Of a stretch of 64,000 nucleotides of DNA, positions 33,563-43,489 are shown piece by piece (position 1 is the first letter of the stretch; every line of letters starts with the position of its first letter). The position numbers were made by a program, and so were the translations under genes. This DNA comes from PNMQ01 sp964478775. GTDB taxonomy: Bacteria > Pseudomonadota > Alphaproteobacteria > Paracaedibacterales > CAIOTO01. The stretch spans positions 38,844-102,843 of the forward strand of contig CAYZJC010000003.1 of NCBI GenBank assembly GCA_964478775.1, read 5' to 3'. The notes beneath the pieces were generated by a model. That model saw nothing but the letters and a program-made list of their open reading frames with translations, ran no database searches and had not been told where the DNA came from.

Positions 33563-35080
33563 TTACCCTTGGAAACGTGGGAACACACCAAAAGGTGCTG
33601 GCAAAGGTGCGTTGGGCTTTAGTGTCTCTGTTAAATGGCAGAACTGCCTTTTATTGCCAGTAATAGCTAATTGGTCTAAAATTTTACCAGACGCAATCGG
33701 GGCTAAGGGCTGTGTCAGTATGGCAATTTTACGGATCAATTCACATAAAATATACAAGCAATGGTTCATCTTGACTTCATCTGTTTTTTTAAGTTCCCAA
33801 GGCTTATTACTATCCATATACTGGTTACCACGTGCGATAAGTGTCCACACCAATTCAGCATACTTATGTGTTTGCATAATGTTGATTTGCGCTAACACAT
33901 GCAAGGGGCTATCTAATAATTCTTGTTCTTCTTGTGAGAAGGGCTGATGGTTTGGCACAGCGGCTCCAGCATTTTTATTAACAAATGACAACACGCGTTG
34001 CACTAAGTTGCCATAAGCATTCGCAAGGTCTGTATTCAAACGATTAATAAGATTTTGTCTTGAAAAGTCACCGTCTTGGCCGAAAGGAACTTCACGGACC
34101 AAGAAATAACGCACGGCATCAATGCCGAAAGTTTCAATTAGTTCGATAGGGTCAATTGTATTTCCTAATGACTTTGAAATCTTCACGCCTTCATTGGTCC
34201 ACCAACCATGTGCAAAAATTTGCTGTGGCAAAGGTAGATTTGCCGCCATTAAGAATGCTGGCCAATAAACGGCATGGAATCTTAAAATATCTTTACCTAC
34301 GACATGTGTTGTATGGTTCCAAAACTGTTTATAAAGGTCGTGGTTTTCATCAGGGTAACCTAAAGCTGTAATGTAATTTGTAAGTGCATCAAGCCACACA
34401 TACATAATGTGTTTGTCATTACCTGGAACAGGCACACCCCATGAAAAGCTGGTGCGCGAAATAGACAAATCTTGTAATCCCCCCTCAACGAAACGTAACA
34501 CTTCATTACGGCGTGAATCTGGGGCGATAAATTGCGGGTGGTCTTCATACCATTTTAACAAAGGTTCTTGGAACGCTGAAAGCTTAAAGAAATAGCTTTC
34601 TTCTTTCATCCATTCAACATCGGCCCCAGTTGGTGCTTTGCCATTGACTAATTCTTTTTCATCATAAAAGGCTTCATCGCGAACAGAATACCACCCTTCA
34701 TAATGACCAAGGTAGATATAGCCATTTTCAAGTAGCTTATTCCATAATGCTTTTGCAGCTGCATAATGACGTTCTTGTGTTGTGCGAATGAACACATCGT
34801 TAGTGACTTGCATGACATCAACTAATTCTCTAAAAGACTTCGATACTTCATCAACAAATTTTTGAGGTTCCATACCTGCTTTTTCTGCTGCTTTTTGTAC
34901 CTTTTGGCCGTGCTCATCAGTTCCTGTTAGAAAATATACAGGGCGTCCTTGAAGGCGATAAAATCTAGCAATGGTGTCGCACATTAAGGTCGTGTAAGCG
35001 CTTCCAATATGTGGCTTGTCATTCACATAATAAATGGGCGTTGTAATATAAAAGGGTTCTGTTGACGTTAGATTGTTCAT
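33563..35080 (-). CDS. metG: Methionyl-tRNA synthetase
   Basis: 505 residues, the short form without the C-terminal dimerisation domain. Class I motifs: HIGS in NDKPHIGSAYTT (residues about 21-24) and KISKS in GVKISKSLGNTI (KMSKS loop). FLTGTDEHGQK and FAHGWWTNEG are further family blocks. The connective domain region (YYSVRDEAFYDE through SYFFKLS) lacks the zinc Cys knuckles, as in the alphaproteobacterial type. 17 bases after the eipB-like gene. Confidence 0.97.
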   Translation of the reverse strand: MNNLTSTEPFYITTPIYYVNDKPHIGSAYTTLMCDTIARFYRLQGRPVYFLTGTDEHGQKVQKAAEKAGMEPQKFVDEVSKSFRELVDVMQVTNDVFIRTTQERHYAAAKALWNKLLENGYIYLGHYEGWYSVRDEAFYDEKELVNGKAPTGADVEWMKEESYFFKLSAFQEPLLKWYEDHPQFIAPDSRRNEVLRFVEGGLQDLSISRTSFSWGVPVPGNDKHIMYVWLDALTNYITALGYPDENHDLYKQFWNHTTHVVGKDILRFHAVYWPAFLMAANLPLPQQIFAHGWWTNEGVKISKSLGNTIDPIELIETFGIDAVRYFLVREVPFGQDGDFSRQNLINRLNTDLANAYGNLVQRVLSFVNKNAGAAVPNHQPFSQEEQELLDSPLHVLAQINIMQTHKYAELVWTLIARGNQYMDSNKPWELKKTDEVKMNHCLYILCELIRKIAILTQPLAPIASGKILDQLAITGNKRQFCHLTETLKPNAPLPAPFGVFPRFQG

Positions 35081-35097
35081 AAAATTAAGTCGCTTTC

Positions 35098-36141
35098 CTA
35101 CTGACTAAGAGGCTTGAGTTCTGCTAATGCGATGTTTTGTGGATTAAGGGAATGGCATTCTTTTAAGGTGATTTTTACAGAAAATTCTGGGTCTAAATAC
35201 TTGTCCTTCATGCCTAAAACAACACCGATATCGTTAATATGCATCGACAATAAATAATCCGGTTCAATCGCTGTTCTCTCGGTTCCTTCGTAGATTTTTT
35301 GCTTTAACAGCCATACGGTAGAACGTTGCAGTTTTTTTGCAAAGGCATCTGCCTCGCTTAAATGTGAAGCTGTGTCTGTAGCTTTATCAGATACGTCTGG
35401 AGTTGTTGTGTTAATAGAAAAATTGGGTTGTGGTTGCATGTCCGAATCAATCTCTACCACTTCTTTAGCTGCATTGTTTGCATCAAAAATACGCTGATGC
35501 TTGAGTTGCATTTTCCCCTTCATGGCACTTTGTATAACTTTTTGTAAATACTGCCTTGGTAGCCACACATCTTTCGTTAAGGGAACACGCACATATTCTG
35601 GTTGTGTATATTGCACATAGCGCTTGTCATGTGGAGGGTTCGTGTCATTATATTCGGTATTGTGTGTGGGGTATTGTATAACCCCTTGCGTTTCTTCATC
35701 TTCATTTGCTTCATTTGTTTTTGACTGTGTTTTAAATTCGTAAGTGAGCCCGTCTTTGCTTTCCGTTGTTTGACTAATATTGTCATAGCGGGCTGTTTTT
35801 TCTTTGTCTTTAAAATAAACAAATATCGTTGATTTTTGCACCACATGCCACAGGTTGTCTTTTTCAACAGTTGTGACTTCTAATGTGCCTTTCACATCTT
35901 GAATACCAAAATCAAAATAGTGTTCGCGGTCAAGTTCTATGGCATAGGTTGCGCTATAAGACACAAGCTCGAAACCACCTTCTTTTTCAGCTTTGTGTGA
36001 AGAGTCCTTTTGTGCCTCTTGCGAGGTGGAAGTCTTATGAGGTGGGGTAGCGTCACTTCCATATACATATGCAATTGACAATGCCATTAGCCCAAAGCTA
36101 AGGAATTGTTTCATTATTGTGTTGAGTGGATTTAAATGCAT
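35098..36141 (-). CDS. EipB-like (DUF1849) periplasmic envelope protein
   Basis: 347 residues with a signal peptide (about residues 11-28). ELVSYSATYAIELDRE, IQDVKGTLEV, then WHVVQKSTIF and YLLSMHINDIGVVLGMKDKY follow the order of the EipB/DUF1849 family, whose Brucella member is a spherical beta-barrel needed for envelope integrity. The conserved disulfide of EipB seems absent: only one Cys is visible near the C-terminus. AGG-CTAGGT-ATG supports the start at 36141, nine bases after tolB. Assignment by pattern only. Confidence 0.6.
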   Translation of the reverse strand: MHLNPLNTIMKQFLSFGLMALSIAYVYGSDATPPHKTSTSQEAQKDSSHKAEKEGGFELVSYSATYAIELDREHYFDFGIQDVKGTLEVTTVEKDNLWHVVQKSTIFVYFKDKEKTARYDNISQTTESKDGLTYEFKTQSKTNEANEDEETQGVIQYPTHNTEYNDTNPPHDKRYVQYTQPEYVRVPLTKDVWLPRQYLQKVIQSAMKGKMQLKHQRIFDANNAAKEVVEIDSDMQPQPNFSINTTTPDVSDKATDTASHLSEADAFAKKLQRSTVWLLKQKIYEGTERTAIEPDYLLSMHINDIGVVLGMKDKYLDPEFSVKITLKECHSLNPQNIALAELKPLSQ

Positions 36142-36150
36142 ACCTAGCCT

Positions 36151-37503
36151 TTACTCAGAACCAACTTGTGCAACCAAAGGTGACCATGTGCCATTTGTGG
36201 CCCCACTTCGGGTGTTGATCCATTGTTGATTATACCCTGTTAAGTCTACCATATATAGCTTTGGTTTATGGGAAACAGAAACCTGCTTGGTGAAAATTAA
36301 ATAGCGCCCATTGGCTGACCAGCAAGGGTCTTCAACTAACCATCCGTCTGCAATCATGCGCTCGCCTGATCCATCTGGACCCATGACCCCTATATAGAAA
36401 CGTGGCCCTTCAGGGGTTCTCAGTTGTTTTGTGAACGCAATAAGGTCTCCCCTTGGTGACCAAACGGGCTGGGAATATTTACCTTCCCCATAGCTAATAC
36501 GTCTTACATCTTCACCTTGCGTGTTCATAATATAGATATGTTCTTTGCCAGCGCGGTCAGATGTAAATACAATTTGTGTACTATCTGGTGCATAGCAAGG
36601 TGAGGTATCAATAGAAATATGGTCTGTGAGTCGCTTTAGATTACGGTCTTTCACATTCATTGTGTAAATAGCACTTCTTCCTTGTTGGGCAAGGCTCATG
36701 ACAATAAACTGCCCATCTGGTGAAAACCTTGGTGCAAAGCTCATGCCGTCAAAGTTACCAAGTTTGCGGGCATTTTTGGTAATAAGATCCATCACAAAGA
36801 CTTCAGCTTTGTTATTGTGAATTTTAAGATACGCTAATGACCTGCCATTGGGTGAAAATCTTGGGGTGAGAACGAGGTGTTTGCTGCTGGTTAATGTTCT
36901 GGGGTTGTGACCATCATAGTCCATCATCACAAGCTGGGTTGTGCTTTTTTTACCTTGACCATGAGGTTCTGAATAAACGATATGCGTGTTAAAAAAACCT
37001 GCTTCATTCGTAACGCGGGTGTAAATGAGGTCAGCAACCGCATGCGCAAGACGGCGCCACTTTGCATGGTTGCCTTCTACCATTTGTGCGATTAATTGTT
37101 TTTTATTTAGAACATCATACAAACGAAATTCAACTTTAATTTGACCATGTGCCTCTATCACTTTTCCTGTTAGCATAAAGCGGGCACGAATGCGTTGCCA
37201 TTTATCAAAAGCAATGCTGGCTTGTTTAATTTCAGGTAAGGTTTGGGGAAATAAACTTTGGTCAATTGGGGCAAAAAGGCCGCTATTTTTTAAATCATTC
37301 GCAATCACATTAGACATCTCTACACCAACCTTGCTGGTTTCAAAGTCATTCTTGCCTGAAAAATCGTGTACAGCAATTGGGTCTGCTTGAATGAGCCCTT
37401 GTGTCACTTGAATACGTTGACGTGCATATGCCGTATTGCAACTTGCAGTGATTGCAACACAAAATAGGCCGCAAATTAAAACAAAATAAGGCTTTATGTT
37501 CAT
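36151..37503 (-). CDS. tolB: Tol-Pal system protein TolB
   Basis: 450 residues with a signal peptide (about 1-27). The N-terminal domain (about 30-165) includes FAPIDQSLF and RIRARFMLTGKV; a six-bladed beta-propeller follows with repeated blade motifs FSPNGRSLAY, FSPDGQFIVM, YAPDSTQIVF and WSPRGDLIAF. TolB works in the periplasm with Pal and TolA in outer membrane constriction. Neither pal nor tolQRA is next to it; eipB-like, metG and ratA follow on the same strand. Confidence 0.96.
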   Translation of the reverse strand: MNIKPYFVLICGLFCVAITASCNTAYARQRIQVTQGLIQADPIAVHDFSGKNDFETSKVGVEMSNVIANDLKNSGLFAPIDQSLFPQTLPEIKQASIAFDKWQRIRARFMLTGKVIEAHGQIKVEFRLYDVLNKKQLIAQMVEGNHAKWRRLAHAVADLIYTRVTNEAGFFNTHIVYSEPHGQGKKSTTQLVMMDYDGHNPRTLTSSKHLVLTPRFSPNGRSLAYLKIHNNKAEVFVMDLITKNARKLGNFDGMSFAPRFSPDGQFIVMSLAQQGRSAIYTMNVKDRNLKRLTDHISIDTSPCYAPDSTQIVFTSDRAGKEHIYIMNTQGEDVRRISYGEGKYSQPVWSPRGDLIAFTKQLRTPEGPRFYIGVMGPDGSGERMIADGWLVEDPCWSANGRYLIFTKQVSVSHKPKLYMVDLTGYNQQWINTRSGATNGTWSPLVAQVGSE

Positions 37504-37602
37504 TTAAAAGGCTCACATTAAAAGAGTAAGTTATGTTTTTACATTAATTACTGGTATGTTATCTGATTTTCAAAGAAAACGATAATAAAAAATCAAACCA
37601 AA

Positions 37603-38445
37603 TTAAGACGGCATAGACAACACATTAATAACAGGCATTTGCAGTGTTGTGATCACTGTGCCGTGCAGTTGACCGTTATCTAGTTTTTGAAAAATCATCG
37701 CATCACACAGGGGGTGTGCAAGCAAAGGTTGATCGGGGTGAATCACATTGTCTATCTTTCCATTGTTCATGGCTAAAAATGGAGAATGCAGAACACTGTC
37801 ATCTTCTTGCGACATTTTTAGGGTATGTTCCGCATGTGATAGTGTGTGTGTCAACGTGTTAGAATTAACCGATTTTTGCGCTCGCATTTTAGCAACAGCA
37901 ATCCTTCCCCCGATGCGCAACTTGTCAATTGCTGACTGCGGAATGTGGGTGTAAGCCCCACCATCCATAAAAATTATGTCACATTTCTCTATGGAAAGCG
38001 TAGTTGCCGGTGTTATCTTTTTAAGTTTACGCGTTGAGTCTAGTAGTCTTGCAAATAAAATACTATCTGGTTCAACGGCACATACTTCACCGCACAACAT
38101 GCTAAGCAATGTCGCACTATAACCAGTGCCGGCGCTGATAACTGCAGCCGATAATGGTTCTGATTGTTCAGTAGTTTCATTGGCGTTTTGTGTGTTTAAT
38201 ATACGGTCACCCACAAGATGTTGCAAAAAAAGAGCCACTAAATAAAAGGGAAACTCACAACGTCTTTTTAAAACAATAGGGGCATCAGCATAAGCCAGTA
38301 AACGGTGCGCAGGGGGCAAAAAAGATTCACGATTAATCGAAAGTAATGCTTTTTCTAAAGACGGATGAATATAACTTAACGGTTTGATTTGATGAAACAA
38401 AACAGATTCAATAGTAAGTGTTTGGGAGTATTGTGTTTTTTTCAT
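37603..38445 (-). CDS. Protein-L-isoaspartate methyltransferase-like protein
   Basis: 280 residues from the ATG at 38445, preferred because CAGGT lies upstream; the frame extends 18 codons further to 38499. RESFLPPAHRLLAYADAPIVL matches the N-terminal signature of PCMT proteins, and VISAGTGYSATLLSMLCG is the SAM-binding motif I, though with Ala for the usual Asp/Gly (ISAGTGYS). Later motifs are weak. The alphaproteobacterial version is often divergent and located near tolC; activity is not certain. Confidence 0.75.
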   Translation of the reverse strand: MKKTQYSQTLTIESVLFHQIKPLSYIHPSLEKALLSINRESFLPPAHRLLAYADAPIVLKRRCEFPFYLVALFLQHLVGDRILNTQNANETTEQSEPLSAAVISAGTGYSATLLSMLCGEVCAVEPDSILFARLLDSTRKLKKITPATTLSIEKCDIIFMDGGAYTHIPQSAIDKLRIGGRIAVAKMRAQKSVNSNTLTHTLSHAEHTLKMSQEDDSVLHSPFLAMNNGKIDNVIHPDQPLLAHPLCDAMIFQKLDNGQLHGTVITTLQMPVINVLSMPS

Positions 38446-38599
38446 AAAATGGACCTGGCATATATAAAAGCTTTGTTTTGCTAAGACGCTTTTAATCATT
38501 CATGATTTCAGTTGACGCGTCATCATTATATTCAGTATAGTTGGTGAATAAGATGGATAGCAAGATTATTGGTCTGGCATATGCTGACATCTTAAAGAA

Positions 38600-38673
38600 G
38601 GCCGGATGGCAGAATGGTCATGCAGAGGATTGCAAATCCTTGTATATCGGTTCGATTCCGGTTCCGGCCTCCA
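38600..38673 (+). tRNA. tRNA-Cys (GCA)
   Basis: Acceptor GGCCGGA/TCCGGCC, anticodon stem GAGGA/TCCTT around TTGCAAA with anticodon GCA, T loop TTCGATT, discriminator T, encoded CCA. The 306 bases to clpX hold only its promoter. Confidence 0.96.
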
Positions 38674-38894
38674 CATTTTTCAATTTTATATGACATACGA
38701 TGAGAAAACTTGCATAAAAAATAATGCTAACGCGCGAAAAGCGGTAGGCAATTTTATATGTTCGTGGTATCTTGATAACCTACATTCGTGTGAAAGTTGT
38801 ATAAAAATTGCAACAAGTGCACTTGATCGCTCTCAAATAAGGATCAACCATAGGACTTGGCACCTGTTTTGTTAACGCTTTATTTAACTTTCAT

Positions 38895-38923
38895 CTGTCA
38901 TACTGTAGATATATCGGTATAAT
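38895..38923 (+). promoter_or_regulatory. Promoter of clpX
   Basis: CTGTCA, 17-base spacer, TATAAT; 57 bases before the ATG at 38980. The transcribed leader includes the self-complementary GCATGGCCATGATGGCATGC. Confidence 0.6.
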
Positions 38924-38979
38924 TTTCGTTGAAAGCATGGCCATGATGGCATGCTCTGTTGGAAGAAAGACTAAATTTT

Positions 38980-40266
38980 ATGTCAAAATCAAATCATAAT
39001 GATTCTAAGAATACACTCCATTGTTCATTTTGTGGAAAAAGTCAACATGAAGTACGAAAGTTAATTGCAGGGCCAGCCGTTTTTATTTGTGATGAATGCG
39101 TTGAGTTATGTATGGATATTATTCGTGAAGAAAGTCAAACAGGGCGATTGCTTACACACGAAGGTATCCCTACACCGCAAGAAATTTGTAATGTGTTAAA
39201 TGATTATGTCATTGGGCAAGCAAGGGCAAAACGTGTGTTGTCAGTTGCTGTGCATAACCATTATAAGCGCCTTAGCCTTATAGAAAAAAATGCTGATATC
39301 GAAATTGCAAAATCTAACATCTTATTAATTGGCCCAACGGGTAGCGGTAAAACATTGCTTGCGCAAACCTTGGCTAAAATTATTGACGTTCCTTTCACAA
39401 TGGCTGATGCGACAACGCTCACTGAAGCTGGTTATGTTGGTGAAGACGTTGAAAATATTATCTTAAAACTACTACAAGCGGCTGACTATAATGTTGAAAA
39501 GGCGCAGCGCGGTATTGTATACATTGACGAAGTTGATAAAATTTCTAGAAAATCTGATAACCCTTCTATCACCCGTGATGTGTCTGGGGAAGGTGTGCAA
39601 CAGGCCTTACTTAAAATTATGGAAGGCACAGTTGCTTCTGTTCCACCGCAAGGCGGGCGCAAACACCCACAGCAAGAATTTTTGCAAGTTGACACAACAA
39701 ATATATTGTTTATCTGTGGTGGGGCGTTTGCTGGTCTTGACAAAATCATTTCTGCACGCGGCAAAGGAAGTGCTATCGGTTTTGGTGCAGATGTTCGAAA
39801 CAAAGATGATAAGAAAACAGGTGAGTTACTAAAAGATGTTGAGCCAGAAGATTTACTCCGTTTTGGTTTGATTCCAGAATTTATTGGTCGTCTTCCAGTG
39901 CTTGCCACATTAAATGACTTAGATGAAGATGCTTTAATTGATATTTTAACAAAACCAAAAAATGCGTTGGTAAAACAATACAAAAAATTATTTGAAATGG
40001 AAGATATCAAGCTGAACTTCACAGATGATGCTTTGTCTGCAATTGCAACCCATGCCATTTCAAGAAAAACGGGTGCGCGCGGTCTTCGTGCGATCATGGA
40101 AAGCATTTTGTTAGACACGATGTTTGACTTGCCATCCATGGAAAATGTAGAAGAAGTGATTATTAATGGTGATGTTGTTAATAGTGTTGGTCAACCAGAA
40201 ATAAAGCAACTAGATAAAGCTATTATCGCTGTTGAACCAGCTGCAGAACCAGCGGGCGCTGCTTAA
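38980..40266 (+). CDS. clpX: ATP-dependent Clp protease ATP-binding subunit ClpX
   Basis: 428 residues from the ATG at 38980 with GGAAGAAAG upstream. N-terminal zinc-binding domain (CSFCGKSQ and CDECVELC), AAA+ domain with Walker A GPTGSGKT, Walker B IVYIDEVDKI, pore loop GYVGEDVE, and sensor 2 GARGLRAIME. ClpX unfolds substrates for ClpP; in alphaproteobacteria it drives cell-cycle proteolysis. clpP and lon, its normal neighbours, are absent. The C-terminus has an Ala/Glu tail. Confidence 0.98.
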   Translation: MSKSNHNDSKNTLHCSFCGKSQHEVRKLIAGPAVFICDECVELCMDIIREESQTGRLLTHEGIPTPQEICNVLNDYVIGQARAKRVLSVAVHNHYKRLSLIEKNADIEIAKSNILLIGPTGSGKTLLAQTLAKIIDVPFTMADATTLTEAGYVGEDVENIILKLLQAADYNVEKAQRGIVYIDEVDKISRKSDNPSITRDVSGEGVQQALLKIMEGTVASVPPQGGRKHPQQEFLQVDTTNILFICGGAFAGLDKIISARGKGSAIGFGADVRNKDDKKTGELLKDVEPEDLLRFGLIPEFIGRLPVLATLNDLDEDALIDILTKPKNALVKQYKKLFEMEDIKLNFTDDALSAIATHAISRKTGARGLRAIMESILLDTMFDLPSMENVEEVIINGDVVNSVGQPEIKQLDKAIIAVEPAAEPAGAA

Positions 40267-40446
40267 GTTCATGACACGTCACAATACCAAGCCTTGAATT
40301 AAGTCACTGAAGTTTGCAATCTATTAAGTGAGACTAGTTTAAACGCTTGGTTTTTAGGTGATAATCACTCATTAAAAAACAGAAGAGAGACTAATTTAGT
40401 GTGAATTAATTTTTGCTGGTCTTTAGAAAATAATAAAATAAATGAT

Positions 40447-43397
40447 ATGTACAATCTTTCAAAGCTATACTCTATTCCCTTTGGTCAAAATTTTTTAACA
40501 ACTCTGGCTAGCTTTTATATTGAAAAGGTACATGCCTCAATTACTGAGACATCGTGCTCAATCCTTACTCCTTCAAAGGTGAAAATCTTATTGCCATCTA
40601 ACCGGGCTGTGCTCAATTTCCAAAAGGCTTTATTACAAGTCAGCCAACGACACACCTCTTCAACGCTGGTATTTCCAACCCTTTATAGCTTAAGTCATTT
40701 ACATGAAAAGCACCCGTTTGAGCTATTATCTATTTATGACGTCAATGAAAAGTATAAAGTTTTATCTGACTTAGATATCGTCTCTCTCATTTTAGCCTAT
40801 CTTCCGTCACAATTGTCAGTTAATAAAAGCATTGCACTTGCGAAATATTTATCTGAACTTTTTAATTTGCTAACAACTGGTGGCATTGAAGTTATTCAAT
40901 TGCAAGCTTTGTTATTGGAAGACCGGTTACTTAATGAAGCCGAGCATATCAAGCAGTCAAAGCAGTATTTAGAAATTTTAACACAGCGCTTACCAGAACA
41001 TTTAAGTCATGTGAATGCCATTACGCGCTCTCAGCGAACTGTCATGGTGACACAAGCCCTTAACACGTACCTTCAAGACACTGTGGTTGATGATATAATC
41101 ATGATAGCCGGTTCAACAGGTACCGTGCCTTCAACGCGCCAGTTAATGCAGACCCTTCATCACTTACCCAATGGTATGATTATTTTACCTGGATATGACA
41201 GACAGCAGCTTTCCTTGCAGCAGTGTGACCAGCGTGTTACTGAAATGGCAACACACCCACAGCACACCATGCACCAGTTATGTAAAGCATTAGATATACC
41301 AGCAAGGGATGTTGAAGTGATTAAGACCAGTGGCCTGGGTAGCCTTACGTCGTTACAGAAAGAACGTTCTCACCTCATTAGAAATGCATTTGAAAGCCCG
41401 CCCATTTTACCAGTTGAACAGCATCAACTACGCCAACCCCCATTGATGTTTGAAGTTGAAACCCTTCAAGATGAAGCCAGGTTGATTGCCAATTTGTGCG
41501 AGACTATTTTAAAAGAGCAACACCTAACACTTGAAAGTGTTCAGCAAGATATTGCAATTGTGACCCCTAACTTGGCTTTAACCTCGCGTCTTATGAGTGA
41601 ACTGAACCACTTAGGTCTTACCGCTAACCTTTCACAGGGTATGTCTTTTCAAACGACTGCTGTTGGTAGTTTTGTATTTTTATTTGCCAAATTATTGCGT
41701 GAGCCCACGATGCAAAACTTTTTTCATCTTGCAAAGCATCCCCTTGCGGCAAAAGAGTCAAGACAAGCCCATTTAAGTGAAATTCGAGACCTTGAAAAAG
41801 ACATGCGATCATATCCCTTAAAAAGCATCACAATTCCTTTTTTTAAAACCATTCAAACTTGCTTATTAGAACGTCAATCTGTATCTAGCTGGTCTTCTTT
41901 TTTAGCTTTTTTTAAAATGTGGTGCAAAACACTGTCTGACCAATTTATATTTAATGAAGCCTCAACAAAAAGCGATGTTTTGGCCGCCATTGCTTTTTTT
42001 GATGATTTATTGAGGGCAAAAGTGCCTATTTGTAAAAATTTTGAAGATGCTTTGCTGATGTGCATTGAAGAATTTGCACCATCTGTCCAGTTTGATGAAG
42101 ACTTAAGTTCACGTATACGTATTTTGGGGGCGCTAGAAGCACGGTTTACAACAGCTGATTTCGTGATTTGTGCGTCTCTCAATGAAGGGGTATGGCCAAA
42201 GTATCCAGATATTGACCCCTATCTTTCAAATCAAATGCGTTTAAGTCTAGGGTTGCCTTCACAAAAACGTCAGCAGGGCCTTGCTGCTCATGATTTATGT
42301 ACATTGTTTTATGCGCCCAATTTATACCTTACAAGGGCGTTAAGAAATGACAGTGAGGTGACTTTGCCAAGTCGTATCTGGACAAGGTTTTATGAAAGCT
42401 TGCACCCGTTTCATGCCGAATATAAAGCACTGGCTTTAACGTTACTGTCAAATGAACAATTAGAAGAATCTAAGGGGAGGGGAGAAATTGAATCACTTTG
42501 TGCCATAAAACCCCCAGCCCCATGCCCACCAGTTAGCTTAAGGCCAACGTCTTATTCCGCAAGCGATGTTGATTTGCTNNNNNNNNNNTGCTCATGAAGA
42601 ACCCTTATGGTTTTTATATTAAACGTCTTTTGAAAATACGCCCCCTTGAAACCTTAGATAGAAGTTTAGATGCCCGAGAAAAAGGGAAATTATTTCACCT
42701 TATTTTAGATAGCTACCTTAAAGAACACGATGTGTATACATTGCCCAACCTTATTTCACATTCTAAAAAGGCATTTGACACATTTGAAGGCCAGCAGCAA
42801 AATTTCCTTACAAACTTTCAAGTGAAGCACGGCATGAAAGAAACGTTTTGGTGGTATAGGTTTAATGCTATTGCAAAATGGTGGCACAATAAACTTGACA
42901 CTGAACCTGCAACACACCGGGTTACGGAAATAAAAGGTGAAATTGTTTGCAAGGATATAGCAGGGCAGCCATTTTCGTTGATGAGTCGCGCTGACAGGCT
43001 TGAAATCGTGCATGAACAAGGTAATGATGCACCAACAAGTTTGCGTTTAATTGACTATAAAACGGGCCAGCTACCAACCAAAGCTATGATTAAGTCTGGC
43101 AAAGCCCCACAAATTTTGGTGGAAGCGATTATTGCAAGTGAAGGGGGCTTTTGTGAAACCTTTCATATTGAAGGAACTTATTCTTGTGAGTATTGGCGCT
43201 TAACGGGCGCTGACCCAGCTGGTGAATGTTTGATTTTCCCCCTTTCTATGCAAGATGTTCAGTTTCACAAGACGGCCTTGTTGCAAGCCCTTGTGCACTA
43301 TCACCAATCTACGACACCTTATTTATGTAACCCCTTGAATGAGGCGGATGTTTTATTTTCACGTATAGATGAATGGTCACACTTAATAGATAGCTAA
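40447..43397 (+). CDS. addB: Double-strand break repair protein AddB (contains a 10-N gap)
   Basis: About 980 residues when joined. The N-terminal inactivated helicase part has ILLPSNRAVLNFQKALL and a later EGVWPKYPDIDPYLS; the C-terminal RecB-type nuclease has REKGKLFHLILDSYL and the catalytic LIDYKTGQ. AddB works with AddA to process double-strand ends for RecA. Ten Ns at 42579-42588 split it into two frames. The flanks share TGCT; joining them without Ns restores one frame (DVDLLMKNPYGFYIK), with the spacing expected for AddB. addA does not follow. Confidence 0.93.
42579..42588. other. Assembly gap inside addB
   Basis: Ten Ns, a placeholder rather than a measured length. The sequence before (GATTTGCT) and after (TGCTCATG) overlaps by TGCT, so the contigs probably abut with overlap and no bases are missing. 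Confidence 0.95.
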
Positions 43398-43434
43398 AGT
43401 AAAGTGCTTAAAATACACAGAAAAATAGATGCAA

Positions 43435-43463
43435 TAAAAAAGGCCTAAGGATAACCTTAGGCC
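43435..43463 (-). terminator. Terminator of the porin gene, near addB end
   Basis: Perfect 9-base stem GGCCTAAGG/CCTTAGGCC with a 4-base loop; on the minus strand it is followed by six T. It lies between converging addB and the porin. Confidence 0.9.
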
Positions 43464-43489
43464 ATTTAACTTTTGCTTGACTGAAAAGC

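Noticed and set aside
38606..38875. 89-codon open frame downstream of 38600
   Set aside because: Begins inside tRNA-Cys and has no coding character.
39486..40139. 217-codon open frame antisense to clpX
   Set aside because: Shadow of the conserved clpX frame; no family features.
40270..40446. Terminator for clpX from CCAAGC...GCTTGGTTTTT
   Set aside because: The stem is six bases with a loop of about 50 bases, too weak to support.
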